Shown here: positions 17,939-26,374 of the stretch, piece after piece | Position numbering within the stretch: position 1 is the first letter of the stretch | How the letters are laid out: each line of letters opens with the position of its first letter | Notes under the pieces: generated by a model | Database searches by the model: none | What the model was told of the DNA's origin: nothing | The model's input: the letters and a program-made list of their open reading frames with translations, nothing else | Position numbers and translations under genes: made by a program | Assembly: GCA_012727555.1 (NCBI GenBank) | Contig: JAAYGT010000208.1 | Coordinates: 1-36,312 of the forward strand | Direction of reading: 5' to 3' | DNA from: Alcaligenaceae bacterium | GTDB lineage: Bacteria; Pseudomonadota; Gammaproteobacteria; Burkholderiales; Burkholderiaceae_B | DNA: 36,312 nt

Positions 17939-18987
17939 CCGATTTGCTCCAGAGGTAATATCATTCGAAATTCGGTATGCAACGGGCGCGAATCAAACTC
18001 GACAATCCCCCCATGCTGCTGCACGAATTCCTGGACCAGGCTCAGGCCCAGTCCGGTTCCACTGGCGCGACCGGTAACCAGTGGATGAAAAATCTTGTCG
18101 CGAAGGTCATCGGGAACACCCGGGCCGTTATCGATGACGGAAACCACAATACCCAGCTTGGCCTGATGCTCGGCCAGCAGCAACTGGCGCCCGATGCGAG
18201 TACGAAGCACAAGCCGTGGCGTGGATTCCATCCGTGCCTCGGTAAGCGCCTGGGCCGCGTTGCGAACAATGTTCAGCAGGGCCTGCAAAAGCCGGGAAAA
18301 ATCACCTGAAATGTCGGGTACCGAGGCATCGTAATCCCGCACCATGTCGATACCTGGAAATTCGATGCTGACCAGGGTATAGACCCGTTCACACAGTTCA
18401 TGAATGTTGAAGCGTGTTTTTTGCAAGGGGCCACCTTGCGGTGCGATCAGTCGGTCAACCAGGGCCGCCAGACGGTCTGCTTCGGCGATGATGACCTGGG
18501 TATATTCATGCAGATCACTGTCATCGAGCTCCGACTCCAGCAACTGCGCTGCACCCCGGATACCACCCAGCGGATTCTTCACTTCATGCGCCAGATTGCG
18601 CAGGGACTCACGCTGATTCTTGAGTTCCTTGCTGAGCTGACGATGACGGTCAAGCAACAGATGATGCTCAAGAACACGAACCTCAAGCAGGGCTGCCCAA
18701 GGCTGCCGGTGCAAAGGCACGAGCGCCAGACCAACGGCCATGTGGTCTACCCCGCGCTGAATGCGGAGGTCTTGGCGCAAAATGCCGAATTTGCCGCCGA
18801 GTGCATCGGGCAGACGTTCGGCCAGACCCGAATCGGCACCAAACAGTTCATGCACCGGCCGACCGCTCAGCAGACGACGCGACAAGCCGAACAGCTCTTC
18901 AGCCGCTGTATTGGCATGACGGATACTGCCTTCTGTATCGAGCATGAGAACCGCTGTGGAAAGCAGATCGTAACTGGCTGTATCCAT
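17935..18987 (-). CDS. ntrB: Nitrogen regulation sensor kinase/phosphatase NtrB (GlnL)
   Basis: NtrB phosphorylates or dephosphorylates NtrC under control of PII proteins, in the cytoplasm. The 350-residue product has an N-terminal PAS domain (LLSTAVLMLDTEGSIRHANTA). The dimerisation/H-box has His134 in LAHEVKNPLGGIRGAAQLLE. The ATPase domain shows an N-box (LLQALLNIVRNAAQAL), DNGPGVP, and a G-box in GRASGTGLGLSLV. I chose the start at 18987 because CAGGAGA lies just upstream; an upstream in-frame Met at 19035 would add residues coded by the hairpin after glnA. It lies 81 bp after glnA on the same strand and is probably reached by read-through from the glnA promoter. Confidence 0.95.
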   Translation of the reverse strand: MDTASYDLLSTAVLMLDTEGSIRHANTAAEELFGLSRRLLSGRPVHELFGADSGLAERLPDALGGKFGILRQDLRIQRGVDHMAVGLALVPLHRQPWAALLEVRVLEHHLLLDRHRQLSKELKNQRESLRNLAHEVKNPLGGIRGAAQLLESELDDSDLHEYTQVIIAEADRLAALVDRLIAPQGGPLQKTRFNIHELCERVYTLVSIEFPGIDMVRDYDASVPDISGDFSRLLQALLNIVRNAAQALTEARMESTPRLVLRTRIGRQLLLAEHQAKLGIVVSVIDNGPGVPDDLRDKIFHPLVTGRASGTGLGLSLVQEFVQQHGGIVEFDSRPLHTEFRMILPLEQIG

Positions 18988-19004
18988 GGGGGTTCTCCTG
19001 AACT

Positions 19005-19044
19005 GCCTGCCGGCACCGTGCAAGACGCACGGCAACGGGCAGGC
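19005..19044 (-). other. Hairpin in the glnA-ntrB intergenic region
   Basis: GCCTGCC at 19005-19011 pairs with GGCAGGC at 19038-19044, and inside it CCGTGC (19016-19021) pairs with GCACGG (19027-19032). No T-run follows in the glnA direction, so it is not a standard terminator. It could be a processing or attenuation structure that lowers ntrBC relative to glnA mRNA. Confidence 0.6.
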
Positions 19045-19068
19045 AGAGTTACCGTAGGCCAGCCATAT

Positions 19069-20481
19069 TTACAGGCTGTAGTACATATCGAACTCGACCG
19101 GATGCGGTGTCATGCGCAAACGCGTGACTTCAGCCATCTTGAGCTCAATGAACGCGTCGAGCATTTCGTTGCTGAACACACCACCACGGGTCAGGAACTC
19201 GCGATCGGCGTCCAGGGCTGCCAGTGCTTCTTCAAGCGAAGCGCACACGGTCGGGATTTTTGCGTCTTCTTCGGGCGGCAGATCGTACAGGTTCTTGTCG
19301 GCAGGGTCGCCCGGGTGAATCTTGTTCTGGACACCGTCAAGACCCGCCATCATCAGGGCTGAAAACGCCAGGTAGGGGTTGGCCAGAGGATCCGGGAAAC
19401 GGGCCTCGACGCGGCGCGCCTTGGGACTGCCCACGTACGGAATACGGATGGAAGCCGAGCGGTTGCGGGCCGAATAAGCCAGCTTCACAGGCGCTTCGTA
19501 GTGAGGCACCAGACGCTTGTAGGAGTTGGTACCCGGGTTGGTGATGGCGTTGAGCGCTTTGGCGTGCTTGATGATGCCGCCAATGTAGAACAAGGCGAAT
19601 TCCGACAGACCGGCATAGCCGTTGCCTGCGAACAGGTTCTGCCCGTCTTTCCAGATGGACTGGTGAACGTGCATGCCTGAACCGTTGTCGCCAACAACGG
19701 GCTTGGGCATGAAGGTGGCGGTTTTGCCATACACATGCGCCACGTTGCGAATGGTGTATTTCAGGATCTGGTTCCAGTCGGCGCGTTCGACCAGCGTGCT
19801 GAATTTGGTACCGATTTCAAGCTGGCCGGGACCCGCCACTTCATGGTGGTGAATTTCGACCGGTACACCCTGCTGCTCAAGCAGCAAGCACATTTCAGAA
19901 CGCATGTCGGCAAAAGAGTCGACGGGAGAAACCGGCACATAGCCGCCTTTCACGCCCGGACGGTGCCCCATGTTGCCGCCTTCAAGCTCAAGACCACGCG
20001 ACCAAGCGGCCTCTTCTGACTTGATCTTGACGAACGAACCGGACATGTCATCGTTCCAGACGATACCATCGAAGACAAAAAATTCAGGTTCGGGACCAAA
20101 GTAGGCGGTATCGCCCAGGCCGCTGGATTTCAGGTAGGCTTCAGCGCGCTTGGCCAGCGAACGGGGGTCGCGGTCGTACCCTTTGAGGTCGGACGGTTCA
20201 ACGACGTCACAGGTCAGATTCAGCGTATTTTCTTCACGGAACGGGTCCATACGGGCTGAACGGACATCGGGAATGAGCATCATGTCGGATGCTTCAATAC
20301 CCTTCCAGCCTGCGATCGATGAGCCATCGAATGCCACGCCGGTCTCAAGCTTTTCTTCATCGACCGTATGGGCCGGCACCGTGAGGTGATGCTCTTTGCC
20401 CAAGGTATCGGTGAAGCGGAAATCAACAAAGGCAACTTCACGTTCAGCAATCAGTTTCACAACAGCTTCAGGGGTTGACAT
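19069..20481 (-). CDS. glnA: Glutamine synthetase type I
   Basis: GlnA condenses ammonia with glutamate using ATP and is the main ammonium assimilation enzyme. The 470-residue product has the type I length and blocks: [21 protein letters not shown], the PGYVPVSP-type region seen here as [11 protein letters not shown], the ATP loop in [19 protein letters not shown] and the NRSASIRIP active-site strand. Tyr399 in [10 protein letters not shown] is the adenylylation site, so the enzyme should be switched off by GlnE. A clean AGGAG precedes the ATG. Upstream lie a sigma-54 promoter and NtrC-type boxes, with ntrBC downstream, a classic self-contained nitrogen control cluster. Confidence 0.98.
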   Translation of the reverse strand: MSTPEAVVKLIAEREVAFVDFRFTDTLGKEHHLTVPAHTVDEEKLETGVAFDGSSIAGWKGIEASDMMLIPDVRSARMDPFREENTLNLTCDVVEPSDLKGYDRDPRSLAKRAEAYLKSSGLGDTAYFGPEPEFFVFDGIVWNDDMSGSFVKIKSEEAAWSRGLELEGGNMGHRPGVKGGYVPVSPVDSFADMRSEMCLLLEQQGVPVEIHHHEVAGPGQLEIGTKFSTLVERADWNQILKYTIRNVAHVYGKTATFMPKPVVGDNGSGMHVHQSIWKDGQNLFAGNGYAGLSEFALFYIGGIIKHAKALNAITNPGTNSYKRLVPHYEAPVKLAYSARNRSASIRIPYVGSPKARRVEARFPDPLANPYLAFSALMMAGLDGVQNKIHPGDPADKNLYDLPPEEDAKIPTVCASLEEALAALDADREFLTRGGVFSNEMLDAFIELKMAEVTRLRMTPHPVEFDMYYSL

Positions 20482-20558
20482 AAGGGGCTCCTAAGACCGC
20501 TAAGGTCATTGACAAGGTGAGTCTGCAACACAAGGTAGTATGCGAGTAGTTCATTACA

Positions 20559-20574
20559 AGCAAAGAGCGTGCCA
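20559..20574 (-). promoter_or_regulatory. Sigma-54 (RpoN) promoter of glnA
   Basis: On the minus strand the sequence TGGCACGCTCTTTGCT fits the -24/-12 consensus TGGCAC-N5-TTGCW at every fixed position. Transcription would start near 20547, leaving a leader of about 66 bases before the glnA ATG. Confidence 0.93.
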
Positions 20575-20582
20575 ACTATTTA

Positions 20583-20600
20583 AAGGTGTCTGCACACCTT
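20583..20600. promoter_or_regulatory. Inverted repeat between the glnA promoter and the enhancer
   Basis: AAGGTGT (20583-20589) and ACACCTT (20594-20600) form a 7-bp inverted repeat with a 4-base spacer, about 40-50 bp upstream of the inferred glnA start. The GGTG/CACC arms resemble NtrC half sites, so it could be a weak 'governor' site. Other regulators are equally possible. Confidence 0.35.
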
Positions 20601-20643
20601 CTGCGCGTCTGCTTTGCAGAATTTTCACCATTATGGGGCACCA

Positions 20644-20685
20644 TGCACATTATTGGTGCAATAATAAACGCACCAATAATGTGCA
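20644..20685. promoter_or_regulatory. Paired NtrC-binding sites (glnA enhancer)
   Basis: TGCACATTATTGGTGCA at 20644-20660 fits the NtrC site form TGCAC-N7-GTGCA, with TGG before the second arm. GCACCAATAATGTGCA at 20670-20685 is its inverted copy. The sites are centred about 105 and 130 bp upstream of the inferred glnA start, the range of the E. coli glnA enhancer. The two copies are perfect mirror images over 16 bases, so the region can also fold as a long stem only a few bases past the hemW stop. Confidence 0.85.
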
Positions 20686-20692
20686 GCCCCGA

Positions 20693-21892
20693 TCAAGGTA
20701 GAAATTCTGCCTGTAAATCGTTCAAAAACTTCCAACCCAGTGCAGTGGCCCGGTACATGCCCGGATCTGGATCAAGCAGGCCTTTGTCAGTTGCCCGCCG
20801 CACGGCATCGGCAATTACCAGGGCAGACTGGCCTGTGCGTTCGGTGAACCCGCTGCGCGGCACGCCTGCCCGCAAGCGCAAGGCATTAAGCATGAACTCA
20901 AAACCCAGGTCGTGCCAGACGATGGGCGTATCGTGCGCCAGATGGGAACCGTCACGAGCCACCGCCGCCTGCATCCAGCGCGCAGGATTACGCAGTTTCG
21001 CCTGACGCACGATGCGGTCATGAAAGGACAATTTCCCGTGTGCTCCCGGGCCGATCCCCAGGTAATCACCGAATTCCCAGTAATTGCGGTTATGCCGGCA
21101 GGCACTGCCCGGGCGCGCGTAGGCCGAAACCTCGTACTGCTCAAGGCCTGCCAGGGCGGTCTGTTCAAGAATGTGCTCGTGCATGGCCGCGCTCAGGTCA
21201 TCATCCGGCACGGCCGGGGGATACTTGGCAAACACTGTATTGGGCTCAAGGGTCAGGTGGTACACCGACACATGCGAGGTACCAAAACGCAGCGCCTGTT
21301 CGATGTCGGCCGCGCAGCCTTGCAAGGTTTGCCCGGGCAGTGCATACATGATGTCGAGATTGACCCGGGAAAAGTTTTTCTGGGCGATCTCGATGGCCGT
21401 GCGAGCCTGTTGACTGTCGTGAATGCGGCCCAGGGCTTTCAGGGCCTGATCGTTGAAACTTTGTATGCCCAGCGAGACCCGGTTGACACCACTGAGCGCA
21501 TACTGGGCAAACCGCCCTGCCTCGATGGTGCCCGGATTGGCCTCAAGGGTGATTTCAGCATCAGGCAAAAGATTCAGGTACGAACGCAGCAGCGCGAGCA
21601 GACGATCAACCGCCGCTTCCGACAACAAACTGGGCGTACCGCCACCGATGAACACCGAGATGACCTGACGCCCCCAGATCAGGGGCAAGGCCTGTTCAAG
21701 GTCGGCTGCAAGCGCCTCAAGGTACTCGGTTTCAGGCACAGAACCTGAAAACTCATGGGAATTGAAATCACAGTAGGGGCACTTGCGCACACACCAGGGC
21801 ACATGCACGTACAGCGACAATGGCGGCAGACTGCTCAGGATGCTGCGACCGGTAGGACCGGGTACAACGCCCGGTTTGACGGAGGGGCTCAT
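20693..21892 (-). CDS. hemW: Radical SAM heme chaperone HemW
   Basis: The 399-residue product is a radical SAM protein of the HemW (formerly HemN-like or YggW) group, which binds heme and transfers it to target proteins. It is not the coproporphyrinogen oxidase. The cluster cysteines are Cys34, Cys38 and Cys41 in CVRKCPYC. The HemW tail motif HNRNYW is present before GDYLGIGPGAHG, and the C-terminal winged-helix-like HemN_C domain follows. The N-terminus is somewhat long (cysteines usually nearer residue 20), so a later start is possible, but the ATG overlaps the rdgB stop (21889-21892), favouring the given one. It is co-oriented and probably co-transcribed with rdgB. Confidence 0.93.
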   Translation of the reverse strand: MSPSVKPGVVPGPTGRSILSSLPPLSLYVHVPWCVRKCPYCDFNSHEFSGSVPETEYLEALAADLEQALPLIWGRQVISVFIGGGTPSLLSEAAVDRLLALLRSYLNLLPDAEITLEANPGTIEAGRFAQYALSGVNRVSLGIQSFNDQALKALGRIHDSQQARTAIEIAQKNFSRVNLDIMYALPGQTLQGCAADIEQALRFGTSHVSVYHLTLEPNTVFAKYPPAVPDDDLSAAMHEHILEQTALAGLEQYEVSAYARPGSACRHNRNYWEFGDYLGIGPGAHGKLSFHDRIVRQAKLRNPARWMQAAVARDGSHLAHDTPIVWHDLGFEFMLNALRLRAGVPRSGFTERTGQSALVIADAVRRATDKGLLDPDPGMYRATALGWKFLNDLQAEFLP

Positions 21893-22512
21893 GAAACGTG
21901 GCTCAATTGAGACACGAGCCCTTGCAGGGCACGTGCGCGGTGACTGAGCGTGTTTTTGCGATCAGGCGCCAGCTCGGCAACCGTCAGGCCCAGTTCCGGA
22001 ATGTAAAAATGCGGATCGTAGCCAAAACCGTGCTCACCGCGCGGCTGATCAACAATTTCACCCGGCCAGATACCCTGGGCAATGACGGGTATCGGATCAT
22101 CGGCCGAACGCACATAGACCAGCACGGCCACATAGGCGGCACGCCGGTCGGCGATGCCCTGCAATTGTTTCACCAGCCAGGCGTTATTGGCGGCATCCGA
22201 CTTTTCAAGCCCGGCCAGCGCAGCATAACGGGCGGAAAAAACACCGGGCGCCCCCTTCAGCGCGTGGACACACAACCCGGAATCGTCGGCCAGCGCCGGT
22301 TTGCCGGTATGGCGGCTGGCATGGCGGGCCTTGGCCAGGGCATTTTCAACAAACGTCAGGTGCGGCTCGTCGGCTTCTGCAACCCCGAGTTCTCCCTGGG
22401 GAATCATGGACCAGCCGATACGGCCAAGAATCGCTGAGAACTCGCGTAACTTGCCGGCATTGTTCGACGCCAGCACGACAGGCTGGGCGGAGGTATTTGT
22501 TTCGTTTTCCAT
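21889..22512 (-). CDS. rdgB: dITP/XTP pyrophosphatase (RdgB/HAM1 family)
   Basis: RdgB hydrolyses dITP, dXTP and XTP to monophosphates, cleaning the nucleotide pool. The 207-residue product shows the opening VLASNNAGKLREF, the metal-binding ADDSGLCVHAL, the FSARYA block, the GFGYDPHFYIPELGLTVAEL substrate-specificity region and SHRARAL near the end. All are family hallmarks. Its stop overlaps the start of hemW by four bases, and it starts 11 bp after the LysR gene on the same strand, so a three-gene transcript is possible although the LysR gene faces other targets. Confidence 0.96.
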   Translation of the reverse strand: MENETNTSAQPVVLASNNAGKLREFSAILGRIGWSMIPQGELGVAEADEPHLTFVENALAKARHASRHTGKPALADDSGLCVHALKGAPGVFSARYAALAGLEKSDAANNAWLVKQLQGIADRRAAYVAVLVYVRSADDPIPVIAQGIWPGEIVDQPRGEHGFGYDPHFYIPELGLTVAELAPDRKNTLSHRARALQGLVSQLSHVS

Positions 22513-22523
22513 CGGTACCTGCT

Positions 22524-23483
22524 CTAAGCAGAAAATGAGGGTTCCGGGGCTGAACCGGATTCCGGCTCGTGACCCGAGCCCTCGGTGGAGGCATCGTCGA
22601 CCAGCAACGACACCAGTTCTTTGGCAAAGACGGGGAGTTTGTCGAATTGCCGGAAACAGATCTGCAAACGGCGCAAGGCCCAGGCATCATTCAGGGCAAT
22701 GATCTTGAGCGGCATTTCACGCACGTAACGGCGCGCGGCCGTTTCAGGAATGACACCAATGCCCACGTGTGCCGAGACCATGCGACACGCTGCCTCGAAG
22801 TTGCTGACCTCGACCCGGAAGCGCAGCACACGGCCAAGGTCGTCGGCAGCCTGCAGCAAAAACGCATGGATGGCGCTGGTTTCAGACAAACCCACGTAGT
22901 CGTAGCCCAGGGTATCGTTAAAATCGATGGTGTCGTGCTGCGACAGGGGGTGCTCTTCGTGTGCAACCAGAATGAGCCGATCGGTGCGGTAGGGCAAAAA
23001 CTCGAGCTGATCGACGGCCGCGTTGATCTGGGCCGTGATGCCGATATCGGCTGAGCCTTCCGCCACCGCCTTGACCACCTGATAGCTCAGGCGTTCACGC
23101 AGTTCAACATTGACATCGGGGTGTTCACCCAGATAGCGCGCCAATATATTCGGCATGAATTCGTTCATGGCCGTGGTGTTTGCAAACACCCTGACCCGAC
23201 CCTTGACCCCGCTTGCATATTCACGCATGTCGCCTCGAAGATGCTCGAGCTGACGCAATACCACGCGTGCATGACGCACAAACGCCTCGCCGGAAGGCGT
23301 GAGTGTAACGCCCTGACTGGTGCGATAAAAAAGGGCTGTACCCAGGTGAGATTCCAGGTTTTTCACGCGGTTACTGGCGGCCGGGAGCGACAAAAAGGAC
23401 CGTTCAGCCCCTTTGGTCATACTTTGCGCCCCGGCCACATTGACCATCAGTTGCATGTCGGTCAGATCAAAGTGCATTGCCAT
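22524..23483 (-). CDS. LysR-family transcriptional regulator
   Basis: The 319-residue protein has an N-terminal winged helix-turn-helix (MQLMVNVAGAQSMTKGAERS, FLSLPAASNRVKNLESHLGT) and a substrate-binding-like effector domain. The C-terminal tail beyond about residue 295 is acidic/serine-rich and low in complexity. I chose the ATG at 23483 because GAAGAG lies about ten bases upstream; ATG 23477 is equally possible, and a longer frame to 23501 has no support. It diverges from an acyl-CoA dehydrogenase gene across 115 bp, the usual arrangement for a LysR protein and its target. The effector is unknown; a thioester or acid linked to the two catabolic genes is a reasonable inference. Confidence 0.88.
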   Translation of the reverse strand: MAMHFDLTDMQLMVNVAGAQSMTKGAERSFLSLPAASNRVKNLESHLGTALFYRTSQGVTLTPSGEAFVRHARVVLRQLEHLRGDMREYASGVKGRVRVFANTTAMNEFMPNILARYLGEHPDVNVELRERLSYQVVKAVAEGSADIGITAQINAAVDQLEFLPYRTDRLILVAHEEHPLSQHDTIDFNDTLGYDYVGLSETSAIHAFLLQAADDLGRVLRFRVEVSNFEAACRMVSAHVGIGVIPETAARRYVREMPLKIIALNDAWALRRLQICFRQFDKLPVFAKELVSLLVDDASTEGSGHEPESGSAPEPSFSA

Positions 23484-23522
23484 AGATGGTGATCTCTTCA
23501 AAATTCATAAACCCTCGCTTCA

Positions 23523-23544
23523 GCAAGCAATAATTGGCAAGCAA
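23523..23544. promoter_or_regulatory. Candidate LysR operator in the divergent promoter region
   Basis: GCAAGCAA occurs twice, at 23523-23530 and 23537-23544, 14 bp apart, in the 115-bp gap between the LysR gene and the acyl-CoA dehydrogenase gene. The interval contains AATTGG. No perfect T-N11-A palindrome stands out, so this is only a candidate. Confidence 0.35.
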
Positions 23545-23598
23545 AAATCGATCAGGCAAAGTAGCGCACATTGTAATGAAACTGGAACATTCAAAATC

Positions 23599-24762
23599 AT
23601 GTCGACTACTTCTGCCCTGCCTTACCAGGAAATTCGTGATGCCATTCGTGACCTCTGCAAGCAGTTCCCTGCAGAGTACTTCCGCAAGATCGATGAAGAA
23701 CGCGGCTACCCCGAAGAATTCGTGGACACCCTGACCAAAGCCGGCTGGCTGGCTGCCCTGATCCCCGAAGAATACGGTGGTTCGGGCCTGAGCCTGACCG
23801 AAGCTTCCGTGATCATGGAAGAAATCAACCGCAACGGCGGCAATTCGGGTGCCTGCCACGGCCAGATGTACAACATGGGTACCCTGCTGCGCCACGGCTC
23901 TCAAGAGCAGAAAAACCTGTATCTGCCCCGCATTGCCAGCGGCGAACTGCGTCTGCAATCGATGGGCGTGACCGAACCCACAACCGGCACCGACACCACC
24001 AAAATCAAAACCACGGCCGTCAAGAAAGGCGACCGCTACGTGATCAACGGCCAGAAAGTGTGGATCTCGCGTATTCAGCATTCGGATCTGATGATCCTGC
24101 TGGCCCGCACCACACCGATCGATCAGGTGAAAAAGAAATCGGAAGGCATGTCGATTTTCATTGTTGACCTGCATCAGGCCATTGGTAACGGCCTGGAAGT
24201 GCGCCCTATTCCGAACATGGTCAACCACGAAACCAACGAACTGTTCTTCGACAACCTGGAAATTCCGGCCGAGAACCTGATCGGTGAAGAAGGCAAAGGC
24301 TTCAAGTATATCCTTGACGGCCTGAATGCCGAACGCGCCCTGATCGCCGCCGAATGTATCGGTGATGGCTACTGGTTCATCGACAAGGTGTCGGCCTATG
24401 TGAAAGAACGTGTCGTATTCGGTCGCCCCATTGGGCAGAACCAGGGTGTGCAGTTCCCCATTGCCAAGGCTTTCATCAACGTGGAAGCCGCCAGCCTGAT
24501 GCGTTACGAAGCCTGCCGTCTGTTCGATGCACACCAGCCCTGCGGCGCACAGGCCAACATGGCCAAAATGCTGGCTGCCGATGCCTCGTGGGAAGCCGCC
24601 AACGCCTGCCTGCAGTTCCACGGCGGCTTCGGCTTTGCCAACGAATACGACGTCGAGCGCAAGTTCCGCGAAACACGTCTGTATCAGGTTGCGCCCATTT
24701 CCACCAACCTGATCCTTTCGTACGTGGCTGAGCACATGCTGGGTCTGCCCCGTTCGTTCTGA
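23599..24762 (+). CDS. Acyl-CoA dehydrogenase family protein
   Basis: The 387-residue FAD enzyme of the acyl-CoA dehydrogenase fold oxidises an acyl-CoA to the enoyl-CoA and passes electrons to ETF. Visible blocks are AALIPEEYGGSGLSLTEA, the FAD-binding LQSMGVTEPTTGTDTT and WISRIQHSDLMILLARTT, YVKERVVFGRPIGQNQGVQF in parts, and CLQFHGGFGFANEYDVERKFRE in parts. The usual catalytic Glu of the C-terminal YEGT motif is missing (APIS, Pro366). Glu245 in LNAER matches the alternative base position of isovaleryl-CoA and long-chain dehydrogenases. The ATG at 23599 lacks a strong ribosome site; frames further upstream run through the divergent promoter. Substrate unknown. It is paired with an MmgE/PrpD gene. 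Confidence 0.92.
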   Translation: MSTTSALPYQEIRDAIRDLCKQFPAEYFRKIDEERGYPEEFVDTLTKAGWLAALIPEEYGGSGLSLTEASVIMEEINRNGGNSGACHGQMYNMGTLLRHGSQEQKNLYLPRIASGELRLQSMGVTEPTTGTDTTKIKTTAVKKGDRYVINGQKVWISRIQHSDLMILLARTTPIDQVKKKSEGMSIFIVDLHQAIGNGLEVRPIPNMVNHETNELFFDNLEIPAENLIGEEGKGFKYILDGLNAERALIAAECIGDGYWFIDKVSAYVKERVVFGRPIGQNQGVQFPIAKAFINVEAASLMRYEACRLFDAHQPCGAQANMAKMLAADASWEAANACLQFHGGFGFANEYDVERKFRETRLYQVAPISTNLILSYVAEHMLGLPRSF

Positions 24763-24826
24763 ACGCCGCCGATCCGAACAGGCTCATCATTCAACCTATT
24801 CATAAGAAGACAACCGGGAACACACC

Positions 24827-26176
24827 ATGACACATCCCAGCGCCACCCTGGCCGAATTTGCGGCACAACTGAACCACGACGACATCCCTGCCGCCGTACT
24901 GCGTCGCACAGAAGACCTTCTGCTCGACACGCTGGCCTCGATTCTGGCCGGTTCAAGTGCCCGGGCCGTTCAAAGCATCGCCAGGTTTTCAGACGCCATG
25001 GGTCCGGCCAGCGGCCCCTCGGAAAACATGGTCACGCGTCGCACCAGCAGCCCGCTGTTTGCGGCCATGGTCAATGCGGCGGCGGCGCACATGGTGGAAC
25101 AGGATGACGTGCATAACGGCGCCGTTTTCCACCCGGCCGCGGTGGTGTTCCCGCCCGCCGTGGCGGTTGCCCAGGCGCTGGGACGCTCGGGTAAGGAATT
25201 GCTGACCGCCTGTGTTGCAGGCTACGAAGTCGGCATTCGCGTTGGCGAGTTCCTGGGGCGTTCCCACTACAAAATCTTCCACACGACCGGTACCGCCGGT
25301 GCCCTGGCGGCGGCGGCTGCCGTGGGTCGCCTGCTGAACCTGAGCAGCGAACAAATGCTGCATGCCCTGGGTTCGGCTGGCACACAGGCCGCCGGTCTGT
25401 GGGAATTCCTGCGCGATGCGGCCGACTCCAAGCAGCTGCACACCGCCAAGGCGGCCGCCAACGGCATCACGGCAGCCTATCTGGCACACGACGGCTTCAC
25501 CGGCGCTCGCCGCATTCTGGAAGGCCTGCAAGGCATGGGCGCCGGCATGTCCACCGATGCCGACCCCACCCGCTTGACGGACGGCCTGGGTACACGCTGG
25601 ACTGTGCTTGAAACCTCGTTCAAGTTTCATGCATCGTGCCGCCACACCCACCCGGCTGCCGATGCCCTGCTCAAGGTCGTTACCGAGCAGAACCTGGCCA
25701 TTGGCGACATTGCTTCGGTGGTTGCCCATGTACACCAGGGTGCCATCGACGTTCTGGGCCCGGTGGTGAACCCCACCACGGTACACCAGTCGAAATTCTC
25801 GATGGGTACGGTGCTTGGCCTGATTGCCCAGCAACGTCGCGCCGGACTGCCTGAATTTGATGCGGCCCTGAATGATCCTGCCATTGCCGATTTCCGTGGC
25901 AAGGTCACCATGGAACTGGATCCTGAAGTCGATGGTGCGTATCCGGCACAGTGGATCGGCAAGGTCACGGTCACCACAACCGGCGGGCAGTCTTTCTTTG
26001 CCCGTGTTGATGAACCCAAAGGCGATCCTGGCAACACGCTCAGCCGCCCGGAAATCGAAGACAAGTCCCGCCGCCTGGGTACCTACCGCAACGCGGCAAC
26101 GACTGAAGAAGTGGAAACCATTATTCAGCGTGTCTGGGGGCTTGAAGACCAGACACTGGTGGGTCGTTTCCTGTAA
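24827..26176 (+). CDS. MmgE/PrpD family protein
   Basis: The 449-residue protein belongs to the MmgE/PrpD fold, which includes 2-methylcitrate dehydratase and cis-aconitate decarboxylase. Family marks are LLDTLASILAGSSARAV, the ARMVEQDD-type active-site block seen here as AAHMVEQDDVHNGAVFHPAA, GYEVGIRVGEFLG and the HTTGTAGALAAAAAVGRLL stretch, then the second-domain KFHASCRHTHPAADALL. It follows the acyl-CoA dehydrogenase by 64 bp on the same strand and probably shares its transcript, ending at a strong terminator. The pair suggests breakdown of a branched or dicarboxylic acyl compound. No citrate synthase or lyase partner is nearby, so a full methylcitrate cycle is not supported. Confidence 0.9.
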   Translation: MTHPSATLAEFAAQLNHDDIPAAVLRRTEDLLLDTLASILAGSSARAVQSIARFSDAMGPASGPSENMVTRRTSSPLFAAMVNAAAAHMVEQDDVHNGAVFHPAAVVFPPAVAVAQALGRSGKELLTACVAGYEVGIRVGEFLGRSHYKIFHTTGTAGALAAAAAVGRLLNLSSEQMLHALGSAGTQAAGLWEFLRDAADSKQLHTAKAAANGITAAYLAHDGFTGARRILEGLQGMGAGMSTDADPTRLTDGLGTRWTVLETSFKFHASCRHTHPAADALLKVVTEQNLAIGDIASVVAHVHQGAIDVLGPVVNPTTVHQSKFSMGTVLGLIAQQRRAGLPEFDAALNDPAIADFRGKVTMELDPEVDGAYPAQWIGKVTVTTTGGQSFFARVDEPKGDPGNTLSRPEIEDKSRRLGTYRNAATTEEVETIIQRVWGLEDQTLVGRFL

Positions 26177-26290
26177 CCCATTTCGTATCACAGGCCATCG
26201 CCCGGCCTGACGCAGTTTTGCAGTGCAAAAACCTCCTCGGAGACTGTTAAGGGGTTAGTGGATTGGCCCCGCCTGAAACAGCTCTCGTTT

Positions 26291-26326
26291 CGCTGCCCTT
26301 GCTTATGCGGGGCAGCGTTTTTTTTT
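26291..26326 (+). terminator. Intrinsic terminator after the MmgE/PrpD gene
   Basis: CGCTGCCC at 26291-26298 pairs with GGGCAGCG at 26310-26317, followed by nine T at 26318-26326. It closes the acyl-CoA dehydrogenase-MmgE/PrpD unit and separates it from yicC. Confidence 0.9.
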
Positions 26327-26374
26327 CTGGAAAGTCTACAATGGCAGTTTGATTTTCACGTTAAGGCAGGTTTT

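Noticed and set aside
20693..21892. Coproporphyrinogen III dehydrogenase (HemN)
   Set aside because: The length near 400 residues, the HNRNYW motif and linkage to rdgB point to the heme chaperone HemW.
23467..24735. 422-codon minus-strand open frame opposite the acyl-CoA dehydrogenase
   Set aside because: Mirror frame of a strongly coding gene, and it would also run over the divergent LysR promoter region.
24989..26191. 400-codon minus-strand open frame opposite the MmgE/PrpD gene
   Set aside because: Antisense shadow with low-complexity Gly/Arg/Gln-rich product and no motif.
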